This document shows, one piece after another, positions 27,453-35,000 of a stretch of 35,000 nucleotides of DNA (the first letter of the stretch is position 1; each line of letters opens with the position of its first letter). Source of the DNA: a bacterium (GTDB lineage Bacteria > Fidelibacterota > Marinisomatia > Marinisomatales > TCS55); NCBI GenBank assembly GCA_004321715.1, contig SGYN01000016.1:1-35000 (forward strand), written 5' to 3'. The notes beneath the pieces were generated by a model, which saw nothing but the letters and a program-made list of their open reading frames with translations, had not been told where the DNA came from and made no database searches. A program made the translations under genes and the position numbers.

Positions 27453-28387
27453 ATGGAAACCACACCAGGGAAAATATGTTGAACTACTGAGTTATTATAT
27501 ACATCACGAACACTACTTTCGGATGAGATGGTAATTGAACGCTGACCAATTTCTCCAATATGTTCAAAAACCAACCGAACAACATTTCCTGTTCCCGATA
27601 TACCAGTTACAGAGCCACCAGCTAGACCAAGGTCTAATTGAAAATGACCATTTTGCGGATCGTTACTCACAAAATTAATTAATTGCCCTTCACTTTGTAG
27701 AAGAAAATCCGTGGAATCACTTTCTAAATAATAATTTTGCAACTGCATAAAACTATTATCGTATGTGACTTCCAAATGCATTCCCATAAAATCCGTTACA
27801 TCAATTAATTTTGCATTCACAAAAAATACACCACCAGAATCAGCAAAAACTTGAGCTGGTGAAATCAATAATTCTGTTCCCTCATAAACATCTACAGAAA
27901 ATGAAATATCTGGCCAGTTGTCTTCTTGAATATTGGTTGGATATTTTGACATAATTTCTAATTGGTAATTAATATCCTCTAAATAGTCAAACTGCAAAAC
28001 ATGTAATCCACTCAAAGTATCAAAACCCCAGAATCCAAGTTGCCTTTCCATGAGATTAATTCCATTATACCATGGAGACCATGTAGCAGTGTTAAGGCGA
28101 TATCGATAATAAATCCTCTCTGCATAATCAACTTCATGCGTAGGGTCATAATGGTAATTAGGGTCACTATGTCTCCAGGTTATTGTAGAAGATGACGAAT
28201 CAAGTGTCACGCCATCTGTAGGTCCTTCTATTAATTCTGTATCTGGTAAGGAATATGCATCATCGGACGGATCGAATAAATTAACAATTTCAATAGAAGC
28301 AACTTCCAATTGGCCGCATGAATATATCATCAGCAAGAAAACTGATATCAAAAGACCAATAGTTTTATAACTTCTTTTCGAAGGCAT
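27446..28387 (-). CDS. Cohesin-domain lipoprotein
   Basis: A 313-residue protein with a leader ending LLMIYSCG, a lipobox-type site (Cys at about residue 25), so probably outer-membrane anchored. Residues about 45-150 form an Ig/FN3-like region (TITWRHSDP, YYRYRLNTATWSPW). Residues about 165-313 look like a cohesin domain: SFSVDVYEG, GVFFVNAKLIDVTDFMGMHL, EVTYDNSFMQLQNY, and GISGTGNVVRLVFEHIG. Cohesins bind dockerin modules, and the next gene, whose start overlaps this stop by 7 bases, encodes a giant protein with a dockerin-like segment. A simple reading is that this lipoprotein helps hold the giant protein at the surface. The gene is the first after a 95-base gap carrying a CRP-type palindrome. 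Fold assignment comes from motifs; partnership is inference. Confidence 0.82.
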   Translation of the reverse strand: MPSKRSYKTIGLLISVFLLMIYSCGQLEVASIEIVNLFDPSDDAYSLPDTELIEGPTDGVTLDSSSSTITWRHSDPNYHYDPTHEVDYAERIYYRYRLNTATWSPWYNGINLMERQLGFWGFDTLSGLHVLQFDYLEDINYQLEIMSKYPTNIQEDNWPDISFSVDVYEGTELLISPAQVFADSGGVFFVNAKLIDVTDFMGMHLEVTYDNSFMQLQNYYLESDSTDFLLQSEGQLINFVSNDPQNGHFQLDLGLAGGSVTGISGTGNVVRLVFEHIGEIGQRSITISSESSVRDVYNNSVVQHIFPGVVSIW

Positions 28388-28410
28388 AGTTAATCCGAAT
28401 TTAGCTTACT

Positions 28411-28437
28411 AATTTACCGACGATAAACCTTTGTCAT
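28411..28437 (-). promoter_or_regulatory. Possible promoter of the lipoprotein-giant adhesin operon
   Basis: Directly downstream of the palindrome is ATGACA (-35-like, 28437-28432), then, after 15 bases, TAAATT (-10-like, 28416-28411). A transcript starting about seven bases on, near 28404, would put the palindrome centre at about -41.5, the class II CRP activation position. The boxes are weak and the short spacer is typical of activator-dependent promoters; the start point is a guess. Confidence 0.3.
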
Positions 28438-28453
28438 TGTGATGATCATCACA
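28438..28453. promoter_or_regulatory. Perfect CRP-type palindromic operator
   Basis: TGTGATGATCATCACA is a perfect 16-bp palindrome with the exact TGTGA-N6-TCACA form of cAMP receptor protein sites. It lies in the 95-base gap after the adenylate cyclase stop and is centred about 58 bases upstream of the lipoprotein start. FNR-type sites (TTGAT-N4-ATCAA) fit less well, since the half-site here is GTGA. No loop or following T-run suits a terminator. No CRP-family gene lies in the window, so the binding protein is inferred. Confidence 0.72.
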
Positions 28454-28482
28454 GAATGGATATTTGAAACACTTAATAAATA

Positions 28483-31020
28483 TTATTTTTTCGTTAATAC
28501 CCATACACCATCCCAATCTTTTCCAGGGGAATTTTCTTTTAATTGATGGCAACGTTGCAAATAAATATTGGAAGGGTTTTCAGATCTTCCTGGGAACATA
28601 TCTTCTAATTCATTTGCATCCGTAAATGCTTTTATTGCTTTATCCCAATCTTGATTAAAGTACAATTCTTGTGCATGTGTAAAAGCATCAACTGCTGTTT
28701 TGTCTACATCGCTCATTTTTCCTTTTTCTGCAATCAATTCATATACTTTGACAGGTAATTTCTTTCCTTTAACTCGAACATAGTCAAGGAATCTCCATTC
28801 AAATTCTTCTTTTACTGACTTGTAAGTACTATCATTTACCTGTATATAAATACCATATTGTTTTGCTGAAGCCTCCAGTCTAGCAGCAATATTTACTGTA
28901 TCTCCCATCATAGTATAATTCATACGCATTGTTGAACCCATATTTCCAGTCACCATTTCTCCAGAACTTAATCCTATTCGGTGTTGCATATTATGTACAA
29001 TTTCTGGCCACCCTTCCTCATTGCGCCATTTATTTCGCAAGGATTCTAATTTATTATTCATTTCAAGTGCAGTCATGCACGCTTGATATTCATGATTTTG
29101 TACAGGTACTGGAGCTCCATAAAAAGCTACAATTGCATCGCCAATGTACTTATCTAATGTTCCATTTCTTGATAATAATACATCTGTCATTTCTGTAAGA
29201 TATTCATTCATTAAATTGACCATCTTTTCTGGCTCTAGAACCTCGGTAAAAGATGAAAAACTTTGAATATCAGAAAAGAACGCGGTGTGAACTCCTGTTT
29301 CCCCGCCTAGCTTTGGCTCCTGTTTGTTCTCAAACATTTTATCAATTAACTGAGGAGATATATACTGGCCAAAAGTGCTCTTCAAAAATTTCTTATCTTT
29401 TTGCTCAACTAAAAAACTATATAATATATTTGCAAGGTAGGTTACTAGCACTCCCATAATTGGCGCAACCATAGGCACAACAAGACTGGATTGAATTGCT
29501 GGTAAATTGATACTAAATAAAGAATAGTTTTCCTTTACAAAATCCCTTGGTAATACCGACGCCATAATATCTTTAAATAACCAGCTTAAATCATCGACAA
29601 ATAATCCACATACAACCCCATAATAAATAATGATTTCCAATATGATTAAAATACCGGCAACTATAGGATTAACCATATCTAAAATAAAAAACGCAATTAA
29701 GCTTAATAATAAAATGAGTAGAAAGTGAGACCATTGAAAATCATAAAAAAGATTCGTTAAGCGACTACCAAAAACGTTAAAATAATTTGCATGTATTATT
29801 GTTTGGATTGCATTTGCGTGAGTTTCCATCCCAGGAGTAAGCTGTTGAATACCAAAATAATTGTAAAAGGGGGTTTTCTTAAAGTCATGAATAACCTCTA
29901 TATTAACACCTATCACAACAATTTTATTATAGAATGGCGTCTTTGTTACATCAAAATCACCACCTAAACCCATCATATCAATCATTTCTTGACGTTCAGT
30001 AGGATCTTCAATCGCTTGAATCCATTCAGGAAGTTCTCCTGGTATAAATTGACTCATCCAGTCAATATCTTCCATAGGATCACTCAAGCTGATATCCTCA
30101 GTATCAATTATATATGCTAAGGAATAGCGAGGAAAAGTACCCATTGCCGGATAATCATCTTCTAAGGGGAGTTTATAACCCGATGCAGGACCATAATAAT
30201 TAACAAGGAACGTATTGCTATTTCCATGAGCATTAATTTTTAATCCTCCATAATTCCAGATATGATTATCTGGATCAAATCGAGGCATAGTAGTATCAGA
30301 AATACCAAGGAAAGACTTTACCGCTTTCAAACCTAAGGTTAAATAAGCACGACCTGGCTGATGGGATAATTCACTAAAGAGAGCATATCTTCTTGAAAAG
30401 CCATCTGCGTCCATTTGGTCATTTATGATTCCAGTTTCTGGTTCCGCTTTCATTATTTCCTCATGAGGGATCGCAATATATTGTGGAGGCTGCCTACTTG
30501 CTTCACTTGCAACTTTTGAAGCAATAATAACTTCAGTACCATATGCTTTGGCTTCTCTAATTGCCTCCGCAAGAATTTTATCACCATGCCTTGGTATTAA
30601 TTGTTTTAATTCTTCTGAGTTAATCTTTTCTGCGAAATCATGAAGATATTCTGATTTTGTTTCAGGGGCATCAAATTGTATATCAAATGCAATAACTTTT
30701 GCTCCAGCTTGAGCTAAGTTTCGTATTACCTTACCCCATACTGTTCCTCTGGGATAGGGCCATTGTTCCGGCATTAATCGATACGCCTCATCGTCAACTT
30801 CAATAAGGACTATATCAGTTCCCATATTTATATATGAGGAATCACTTGATGCCCAACCAGTTAATGGACCCCTAACATTTGTAAATCGAAAATCATAAGT
30901 TTTTAATTCTAAAACATCAAAAATACCAAAGAGGTGAAGTGTACTTATAATTAAAATTGAAGACAGCGTTATGGTTAACCCAATCCACTTCTCATTGAAA
31001 TACCGCTTTATTGATCCCAT
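28483..31020 (-). CDS. CHASE2-domain class III adenylate cyclase
   Basis: Membrane-bound cyclase of 845 residues. One membrane segment near residues 13-33 is followed by a large extracytoplasmic CHASE2 sensor (IVLIEVDDEAYRLMPEQWPY, AGAKVIAFDIQFDAPE). Three membrane segments follow at about 427-450, 455-478 and 518-540, then a cytoplasmic class III catalytic domain. Metal-binding aspartates lie in FFSDIQSFSSF (about 580) and DKYIGDAIVAF (about 625). The Lys of LDKYIGD and Asp of MMGDTVN are the adenine-selecting pair, and VNIAARLEA supplies the transition-state Asn and Arg, so ATP to cAMP is the likely reaction. The tail (about 762-810, AFTHAQELYFNQDWDKAIKA) looks like a TPR hairpin. The gene starts 5 bases after the barrel gene stop, in one transcript with the FecR gene. 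The sensed signal is unknown. Confidence 0.92.
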   Translation of the reverse strand: MGSIKRYFNEKWIGLTITLSSILIISTLHLFGIFDVLELKTYDFRFTNVRGPLTGWASSDSSYINMGTDIVLIEVDDEAYRLMPEQWPYPRGTVWGKVIRNLAQAGAKVIAFDIQFDAPETKSEYLHDFAEKINSEELKQLIPRHGDKILAEAIREAKAYGTEVIIASKVASEASRQPPQYIAIPHEEIMKAEPETGIINDQMDADGFSRRYALFSELSHQPGRAYLTLGLKAVKSFLGISDTTMPRFDPDNHIWNYGGLKINAHGNSNTFLVNYYGPASGYKLPLEDDYPAMGTFPRYSLAYIIDTEDISLSDPMEDIDWMSQFIPGELPEWIQAIEDPTERQEMIDMMGLGGDFDVTKTPFYNKIVVIGVNIEVIHDFKKTPFYNYFGIQQLTPGMETHANAIQTIIHANYFNVFGSRLTNLFYDFQWSHFLLILLLSLIAFFILDMVNPIVAGILIILEIIIYYGVVCGLFVDDLSWLFKDIMASVLPRDFVKENYSLFSINLPAIQSSLVVPMVAPIMGVLVTYLANILYSFLVEQKDKKFLKSTFGQYISPQLIDKMFENKQEPKLGGETGVHTAFFSDIQSFSSFTEVLEPEKMVNLMNEYLTEMTDVLLSRNGTLDKYIGDAIVAFYGAPVPVQNHEYQACMTALEMNNKLESLRNKWRNEEGWPEIVHNMQHRIGLSSGEMVTGNMGSTMRMNYTMMGDTVNIAARLEASAKQYGIYIQVNDSTYKSVKEEFEWRFLDYVRVKGKKLPVKVYELIAEKGKMSDVDKTAVDAFTHAQELYFNQDWDKAIKAFTDANELEDMFPGRSENPSNIYLQRCHQLKENSPGKDWDGVWVLTKK

Positions 31021-31025
31021 AATAT

Positions 31026-33782
31026 CTAAAAATTATATCTAAAGGACATAAGAATCCCGGAAGTATTTAATTTTATTTCCTTGGATGTTTCATTGATTAC
31101 AGCTTGTAATTGTCCTGTGAAAGATAATGTTATATCTTTACGTAACTGATAATCAGCACCCGCACGAAAATCAAATATACTTGAAATTGTCGTTAGTGAT
31201 TTATTTCGTATATAAGAGAGCCCGCCAGATAAGTTGATTTTATTATTTTGTAGTGCATATTTTCCATTAAGGCCGAGCGTCTTCCAAGAAATAGTATTCT
31301 TAATTGTATTGCCTTGCATATCTAAACTAGGAATTAGTAAATCCATAGCACTCACATTCAGCATAGTTCGTAGGGGTGACTGAAATCTAGAAGCAATAGA
31401 TACTGTTATGGATTTTGAATCACTTCCTGAAAAGAAATATCCAGGATTACGATCTCCTGATAATTTATCTGTATTAATAACTGTATTATAATTAAGAACT
31501 AGATTATGTTTAATTGAACGATACGTCACAGGATAATTTAGAGATAACAATATATTAGTTGCTCTGTTATCATCTCTATTATCAATAAGAGATTCCCCTA
31601 CTTTATCTAAATCTTCTTTTTCGTTATTTTTACTAATTGACTGAATATTTAATATATAGGAAGGTGCTCCTGCTCCTGGCAAAAATGATAAATTCATCGT
31701 TATCGTATTTGTATTTAATGGATTGGCTACTGTTTCAAGGATTTTATTATCCCTATGCTTGAAACCAGTTGTTAACATTAGTTTTGCATCTAAAAGAGCC
31801 ATACGGTTTGTAATCAAAAACTCGCGAATATTTGAAGCCAAAAATGGATTTCCTAATGATTTAAACTCTGGTCCAATCTGTCTGTATTCTACGATAAACT
31901 TGCTTAATGGATAGTTACCTGCGAGCTTCATATTAAATGCTGAAGATGGCATATTCACAATTGATGCAATAGGATGTTCTTCAATAGACATTACATCAAT
32001 TGGAACCAATGGAGTCATATTAATATTAACAGTGAAAAGATCACTAAACCCTAATGGATCTGGTAAATCTTTTGTTTCGATTAATCCTCCTTGGATAACT
32101 ACACCATTTTCATCGTACTGTCTTCCAATTATTCCGTCTAGAGAATCATCTAATGCGAGATCCATCTCGCTTAGTGACATAGGACCGTCCCATATATCAC
32201 GATTGAAAAAACTCATATTCCAAGTAAAAGTAAAATCAAGTCTACGCTTATCCATGAGCGTTCCAATATCAAAGCCTACTACAAGATTATCTTCAGGATC
32301 ACGATAATTCCATTTTGTATCCGCTATATTGACCAAAGAATTATTATCTTGAGCTACTTGTAAAAATTCATCATAAGTAAAATTTCCAGTAGACTTTTCC
32401 ATTATTAAGCCAGCATATGCCGAGCTATCTACACTAAAGAAACCATAATCATCTATTTCTAGATCAACACTTCCAATATCATCTTTAGCTTTTAAATAAT
32501 GCATCCCAAATTTAAATCTAGAAAATAGTTCTCCAGAAAAACGCATTGCTGAAACATTTCTTTTAAAAGTATATCCTGTTCTTTCAAGAAAAAAGATTGG
32601 ATTTCCAGTTGCTGAATCAATTGAGGTTTCATTATTCATTAATAATAAACCTCCATCAACTCCACCTAAACGCTGAACAGGGCTATTAAGCTCCCCTGAT
32701 ACTGATTGCACTTTTAACCATTTTAAATCTAAATCAATTCCCATTCCTCTAACTCTTCTACCATCAATTGTAAACTGGGATAATGATGGGTAAAAATCTC
32801 CTGTATATAAATTGAGATACTTACCAAAATATAAGTTACCAGAAAATCTATTAAGTGGTTGCGCAAAAGGAGAATTTCTAGTATTCAACCTTGCCGTACC
32901 TTTAAAACCTGCCCATTTTAAATCTAGATTAAATTTACCATTAATCTCTGAATAGGATACAATCTGCTCACCAGATGCCTGTGTAGATGTACGTCCATCA
33001 ACTTTACCTTTATAAGAAATTTCATCCATAATAGACCACTCACCCTTATCAGTATTAAACATCCACGATAGCGGCCGAATTGGCTGATCATATTTTGTCA
33101 TACTTTCTACAATAATTGAATGTGGACCCGGACCTTGAACTCCCGGTATTAAACTTATAATTCCACCACCAATACTTGCTAATGAAGTAAAATCCTCTCC
33201 ATCAATTGTTATTTTGATTGATGTAGTATCAATATCAGGTATATTAAAAAAAGATACAGCAATTAATTCATCACCAGGGGGAACTGTTGATCCTGGTTCT
33301 GGTGATAAAACTAAAAAATCTTTTGTTTGAAATTCTTTTGAATCCTTAAAATAACTTTTTCTTCGTTCAAATGATCTGGTCCTTTTTTTTGGAGGTCCAA
33401 TTACTAAATTAAAAGGATTTTTCAATGGGTCTCCTCGTGGAAAGGCTACAGTGCTACCATCATCTAAGCGAAATACAATAGCATATTCTAAACCATTTTG
33501 AGTGATTCGATCATCCGGAATATCATATTGCCAACTAGATCCACTAAATGAAAATTCCTCTTCAATATAGTTCAAAGAATTTGTAGATCTAATAAATAGC
33601 TTAGCCTCCAAAACACGATAATCAGAAAATAATGATACTACAATTTTTACAGACTCACCGCTTGATACATTGTCCGGAGGGATGTGATATAGTATTGACT
33701 CTTGCGATAAAGCAATATTTAAAACAAGAAAAATAGATACGATAAACGTCTCTACCCATCTCTCTTGAACACGAGTTAACAT
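31026..33782 (-). CDS. Putative outer-membrane beta-barrel protein of unknown function
   Basis: A 918-residue protein with an N-terminal signal peptide (hydrophobic stretch FIVSIFLVLNIALSQ). Residues about 30-125 and 150-250 look like Ig-type sandwiches (YHIPPDNVSSGESVKIVVSL; LSPEPGSTVPPGDELIAVSF). From about 270 onward the sequence is a long series of alternating amphipathic strands with polar turns, and the chain ends in MSFRYNF. A terminal Phe after an aromatic-rich strand is the usual outer-membrane barrel signal. I do not recognise a named family. It lies between the FecR protein and the CHASE2 cyclase, 34 bases after the former and 5 bases before the latter. It may take part in envelope sensing, or be a porin or channel carried in the same operon. 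Location is well supported; function is not. Confidence 0.75.
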   Translation of the reverse strand: MLTRVQERWVETFIVSIFLVLNIALSQESILYHIPPDNVSSGESVKIVVSLFSDYRVLEAKLFIRSTNSLNYIEEEFSFSGSSWQYDIPDDRITQNGLEYAIVFRLDDGSTVAFPRGDPLKNPFNLVIGPPKKRTRSFERRKSYFKDSKEFQTKDFLVLSPEPGSTVPPGDELIAVSFFNIPDIDTTSIKITIDGEDFTSLASIGGGIISLIPGVQGPGPHSIIVESMTKYDQPIRPLSWMFNTDKGEWSIMDEISYKGKVDGRTSTQASGEQIVSYSEINGKFNLDLKWAGFKGTARLNTRNSPFAQPLNRFSGNLYFGKYLNLYTGDFYPSLSQFTIDGRRVRGMGIDLDLKWLKVQSVSGELNSPVQRLGGVDGGLLLMNNETSIDSATGNPIFFLERTGYTFKRNVSAMRFSGELFSRFKFGMHYLKAKDDIGSVDLEIDDYGFFSVDSSAYAGLIMEKSTGNFTYDEFLQVAQDNNSLVNIADTKWNYRDPEDNLVVGFDIGTLMDKRRLDFTFTWNMSFFNRDIWDGPMSLSEMDLALDDSLDGIIGRQYDENGVVIQGGLIETKDLPDPLGFSDLFTVNINMTPLVPIDVMSIEEHPIASIVNMPSSAFNMKLAGNYPLSKFIVEYRQIGPEFKSLGNPFLASNIREFLITNRMALLDAKLMLTTGFKHRDNKILETVANPLNTNTITMNLSFLPGAGAPSYILNIQSISKNNEKEDLDKVGESLIDNRDDNRATNILLSLNYPVTYRSIKHNLVLNYNTVINTDKLSGDRNPGYFFSGSDSKSITVSIASRFQSPLRTMLNVSAMDLLIPSLDMQGNTIKNTISWKTLGLNGKYALQNNKINLSGGLSYIRNKSLTTISSIFDFRAGADYQLRKDITLSFTGQLQAVINETSKEIKLNTSGILMSFRYNF

Positions 33783-33816
33783 TGGGGAATTATACTATAT
33801 CTAACAAATAGATAGT

Positions 33817-34494
33817 TTATTGAATATCAATTAATAGTTTTTTGATTTCACCATTTGGACCTTCAAATTCTATTTCAATTTGATTACCAGAGTCCTGTTC
33901 AGTATCTGATGGATCATCAGGAACTGTATTTTGATTTGTAGGATCAACATCAAGATTTCCACTATCATCTGAAGTTCCCGTATTGCCTGCAGTCACGTCC
34001 ACATTCAAACCACTAATAACATTAAAAAGATCTACAATACCTTCAATCCCTATCAACATGTCTCCTTCTTCAGAATTTGCGATAAACCAAAAGTCTGTAC
34101 CTTTTACAGATGCAACAGAGGTTGTGCTTTGTATGACAAACTCACCTTTTCTTTGCTTATTAACTTGCGCTCGAACAGTACCATTATCCATACGTATATT
34201 TTTTGAAATTGTTGAGGCAATCTTTTTTCCTGAAATAGTTACTTCAGATTCTTCTTTTATCTTTAACTGTGACTTATCATCAATAAAAATGACCAAAGCA
34301 AACCCATCAGAACCAGTTTTGATACGATCTCCATCATTTAGAATAGTACCAGGTTTTAACTTATTGAAACCAGGTGTTCCTTTCTTTTCAATCTCTACCA
34401 ATCCTAAGGCTTTTGTCGCAATAGCTATTCGCTGTGCAAACATCGTTTGATTCATATTAAATAACAAAATAATTAGTAGGAACTTTTTATTCAT
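33817..34494 (-). CDS. Secreted FecR-domain protein
   Basis: A 225-residue exported protein: signal peptide to about residue 20 (FLLIILLFNMNQTMFA), then a FecR domain at about 30-150 with KPGTILNDGDRIKTGSDGFA, VIFIDDKSQLKI, NGTVRAQV and FVIQSTTSVASVKGTDFW. The last 60 residues are an acidic, low-complexity Asp/Asn/Thr region (DVTAGNTGTSDDSGNLDVDP). It lacks the membrane anchor of classic FecR anti-sigma regulators, so it is of the stand-alone type often encoded beside CHASE2 proteins. Its ATG directly follows the TAA of the upstream gene (TAAATG), implying coupled translation. Probable role: periplasmic partner of the CHASE2 cyclase or barrel. The partnership is inference from neighbourhood. 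Confidence 0.88.
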   Translation of the reverse strand: MNKKFLLIILLFNMNQTMFAQRIAIATKALGLVEIEKKGTPGFNKLKPGTILNDGDRIKTGSDGFALVIFIDDKSQLKIKEESEVTISGKKIASTISKNIRMDNGTVRAQVNKQRKGEFVIQSTTSVASVKGTDFWFIANSEEGDMLIGIEGIVDLFNVISGLNVDVTAGNTGTSDDSGNLDVDPTNQNTVPDDPSDTEQDSGNQIEIEFEGPNGEIKKLLIDIQ

Positions 34495-35000
34495 TTATTC
34501 TTGTACTTGGATATTAGTAATCATTGTAGTTCCACTCATAATTTGATTTAACATATTAACTGTATTTGATAAATCATCTGAACTACCATTAATTTTATAA
34601 TTACCAGTTGGGGTATAACTATCTAATTGCGCACTTACACCAAAAAGAGAGTTAAACTGATCATCACTCATGACCTGTTGAAGAATCTGAACTATTGGAT
34701 GGTATGATGTAGTTGTTGATCCAGATCCAATTTCTTGAATTCTAAAAGCATATATTGGTGAAAGAATCTCATCTCCACCTGAGGTTGTTGATATCTCATT
34801 TTTAATTTGCCATACATAAATCTTACCATATTCTAAAGGAAGAGCGCCACTCAAAGGGTATTGATAACTATTCATTATACCAATATTCTCCCATTGGTCA
34901 GTCTGATCAAAAGGGAGCCTTCTCTCATCTTGAATTGCCTCATCCATAGATGAATGAATACTAGAATTAAATTCAGCGACACGAATATATGATTCACAAG
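34495..35000 (-). CDS. Hypothetical protein, 5' end cut by window edge
   Basis: The frame ends in TAA at 34495 and is open to the right edge. An internal ATG exists at 34947, but in-frame codons continue upstream of it (CESYIRVAEFNSSIHSS), so the true start is outside the window and 34947 is probably not it. The visible 168 codons include YGKIYVWQIKNEIS and SPIYAFRIQEIG, which resemble FN3-like segments of envelope proteins in this group. They are followed by a region rich in Ser, Asn and Gln. I do not recognise a family. It is translationally coupled to the FecR gene (TAAATG), so it probably belongs to the same envelope module. Confidence 0.7.
   Translation of the reverse strand, partial: CESYIRVAEFNSSIHSSMDEAIQDERRLPFDQTDQWENIGIMNSYQYPLSGALPLEYGKIYVWQIKNEISTTSGGDEILSPIYAFRIQEIGSGSTTTSYHPIVQILQQVMSDDQFNSLFGVSAQLDSYTPTGNYKINGSSDDLSNTVNMLNQIMSGTTMITNIQVQE

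Noticed and set aside
7779-28387. Cellulosome-type system, suggested by the cohesin and dockerin-like modules
   Set aside because: No glycoside hydrolase or other catalytic domain was recognised and the C-terminus is a T9SS sorting domain.
28438-28453. Palindrome as a terminator of the cyclase gene
   Set aside because: It has no loop, is too short for a stable stem with loop, and no U-run follows. The spacing of its half-sites suits a dimeric regulator.
33798-33814. Inverted repeat TATCTA-N5-TAGATA upstream of the barrel gene
   Set aside because: Only six AT-rich base pairs in a 34-base gap within an operon, with no U-run or known operator form; easily chance.

Overview
This AT-rich window carries protein-coding genes on the minus strand only, packed almost without gaps. 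The gene set points to the FCB group (Bacteroidota and relatives), most likely a marine Marinimicrobia/SAR406-like lineage. Three things support this: a giant secreted protein ending in a type IX secretion (T9SS) sorting domain of the 'NYPNPFNP' kind, a PorX-type PglZ response regulator, and starts that mostly lack Shine-Dalgarno sequences. The phylum assignment is inference from gene content. No rRNA, tRNA, insertion sequence or CRISPR array was seen.

Reading in the direction of transcription (right to left), the right end (35000-28483) holds an envelope-signalling block: a 5'-truncated hypothetical protein, a secreted FecR-domain protein, a 918-residue putative outer-membrane beta-barrel protein, and a CHASE2-class III adenylate cyclase. 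A 95-base intergenic gap follows. It contains a perfect 16-bp palindrome of the form TGTGA-N6-TCACA, the consensus of CRP-family cAMP receptor operators, 58 bases upstream of the next start codon.

The next unit (28387-7779) is a cohesin-domain lipoprotein whose stop codon overlaps the start of a 6,557-codon gene. The giant protein has a signal peptide, 13 calcium-loop FG-GAP/VCBS-type repeats (probably two beta-propellers), about 23 Ig-like repeats of roughly 125 residues, four LamG-like lectin domains, two cysteine-containing pre-peptidase-like inserts, three fibronectin III domains, a parallel beta-helix, cadherin-like domains, a dockerin-like segment, a cohesin-like segment and the T9SS sorting domain. 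It is most simply read as a giant surface adhesin.

Downstream (7722-1501) is a tight housekeeping run: porX, tsaE, tsaB, rimI (probably starting at a CTG overlapping the tsaB stop), accD, surE and guaA. After a 74-base gap comes a lipoprotein of MORN repeats (1426 to the left edge) with a near-identical 213-bp tandem repeat.

The most interesting reading is a regulatory and structural circuit. An envelope FecR/barrel/CHASE2 module would control cAMP synthesis. A CRP-like operator directly after the cyclase gene would then control a giant T9SS adhesin and its cohesin lipoprotein partner, with the T9SS regulator PorX encoded next. The operator and the gene order are seen in the sequence; the circuit itself is inference.
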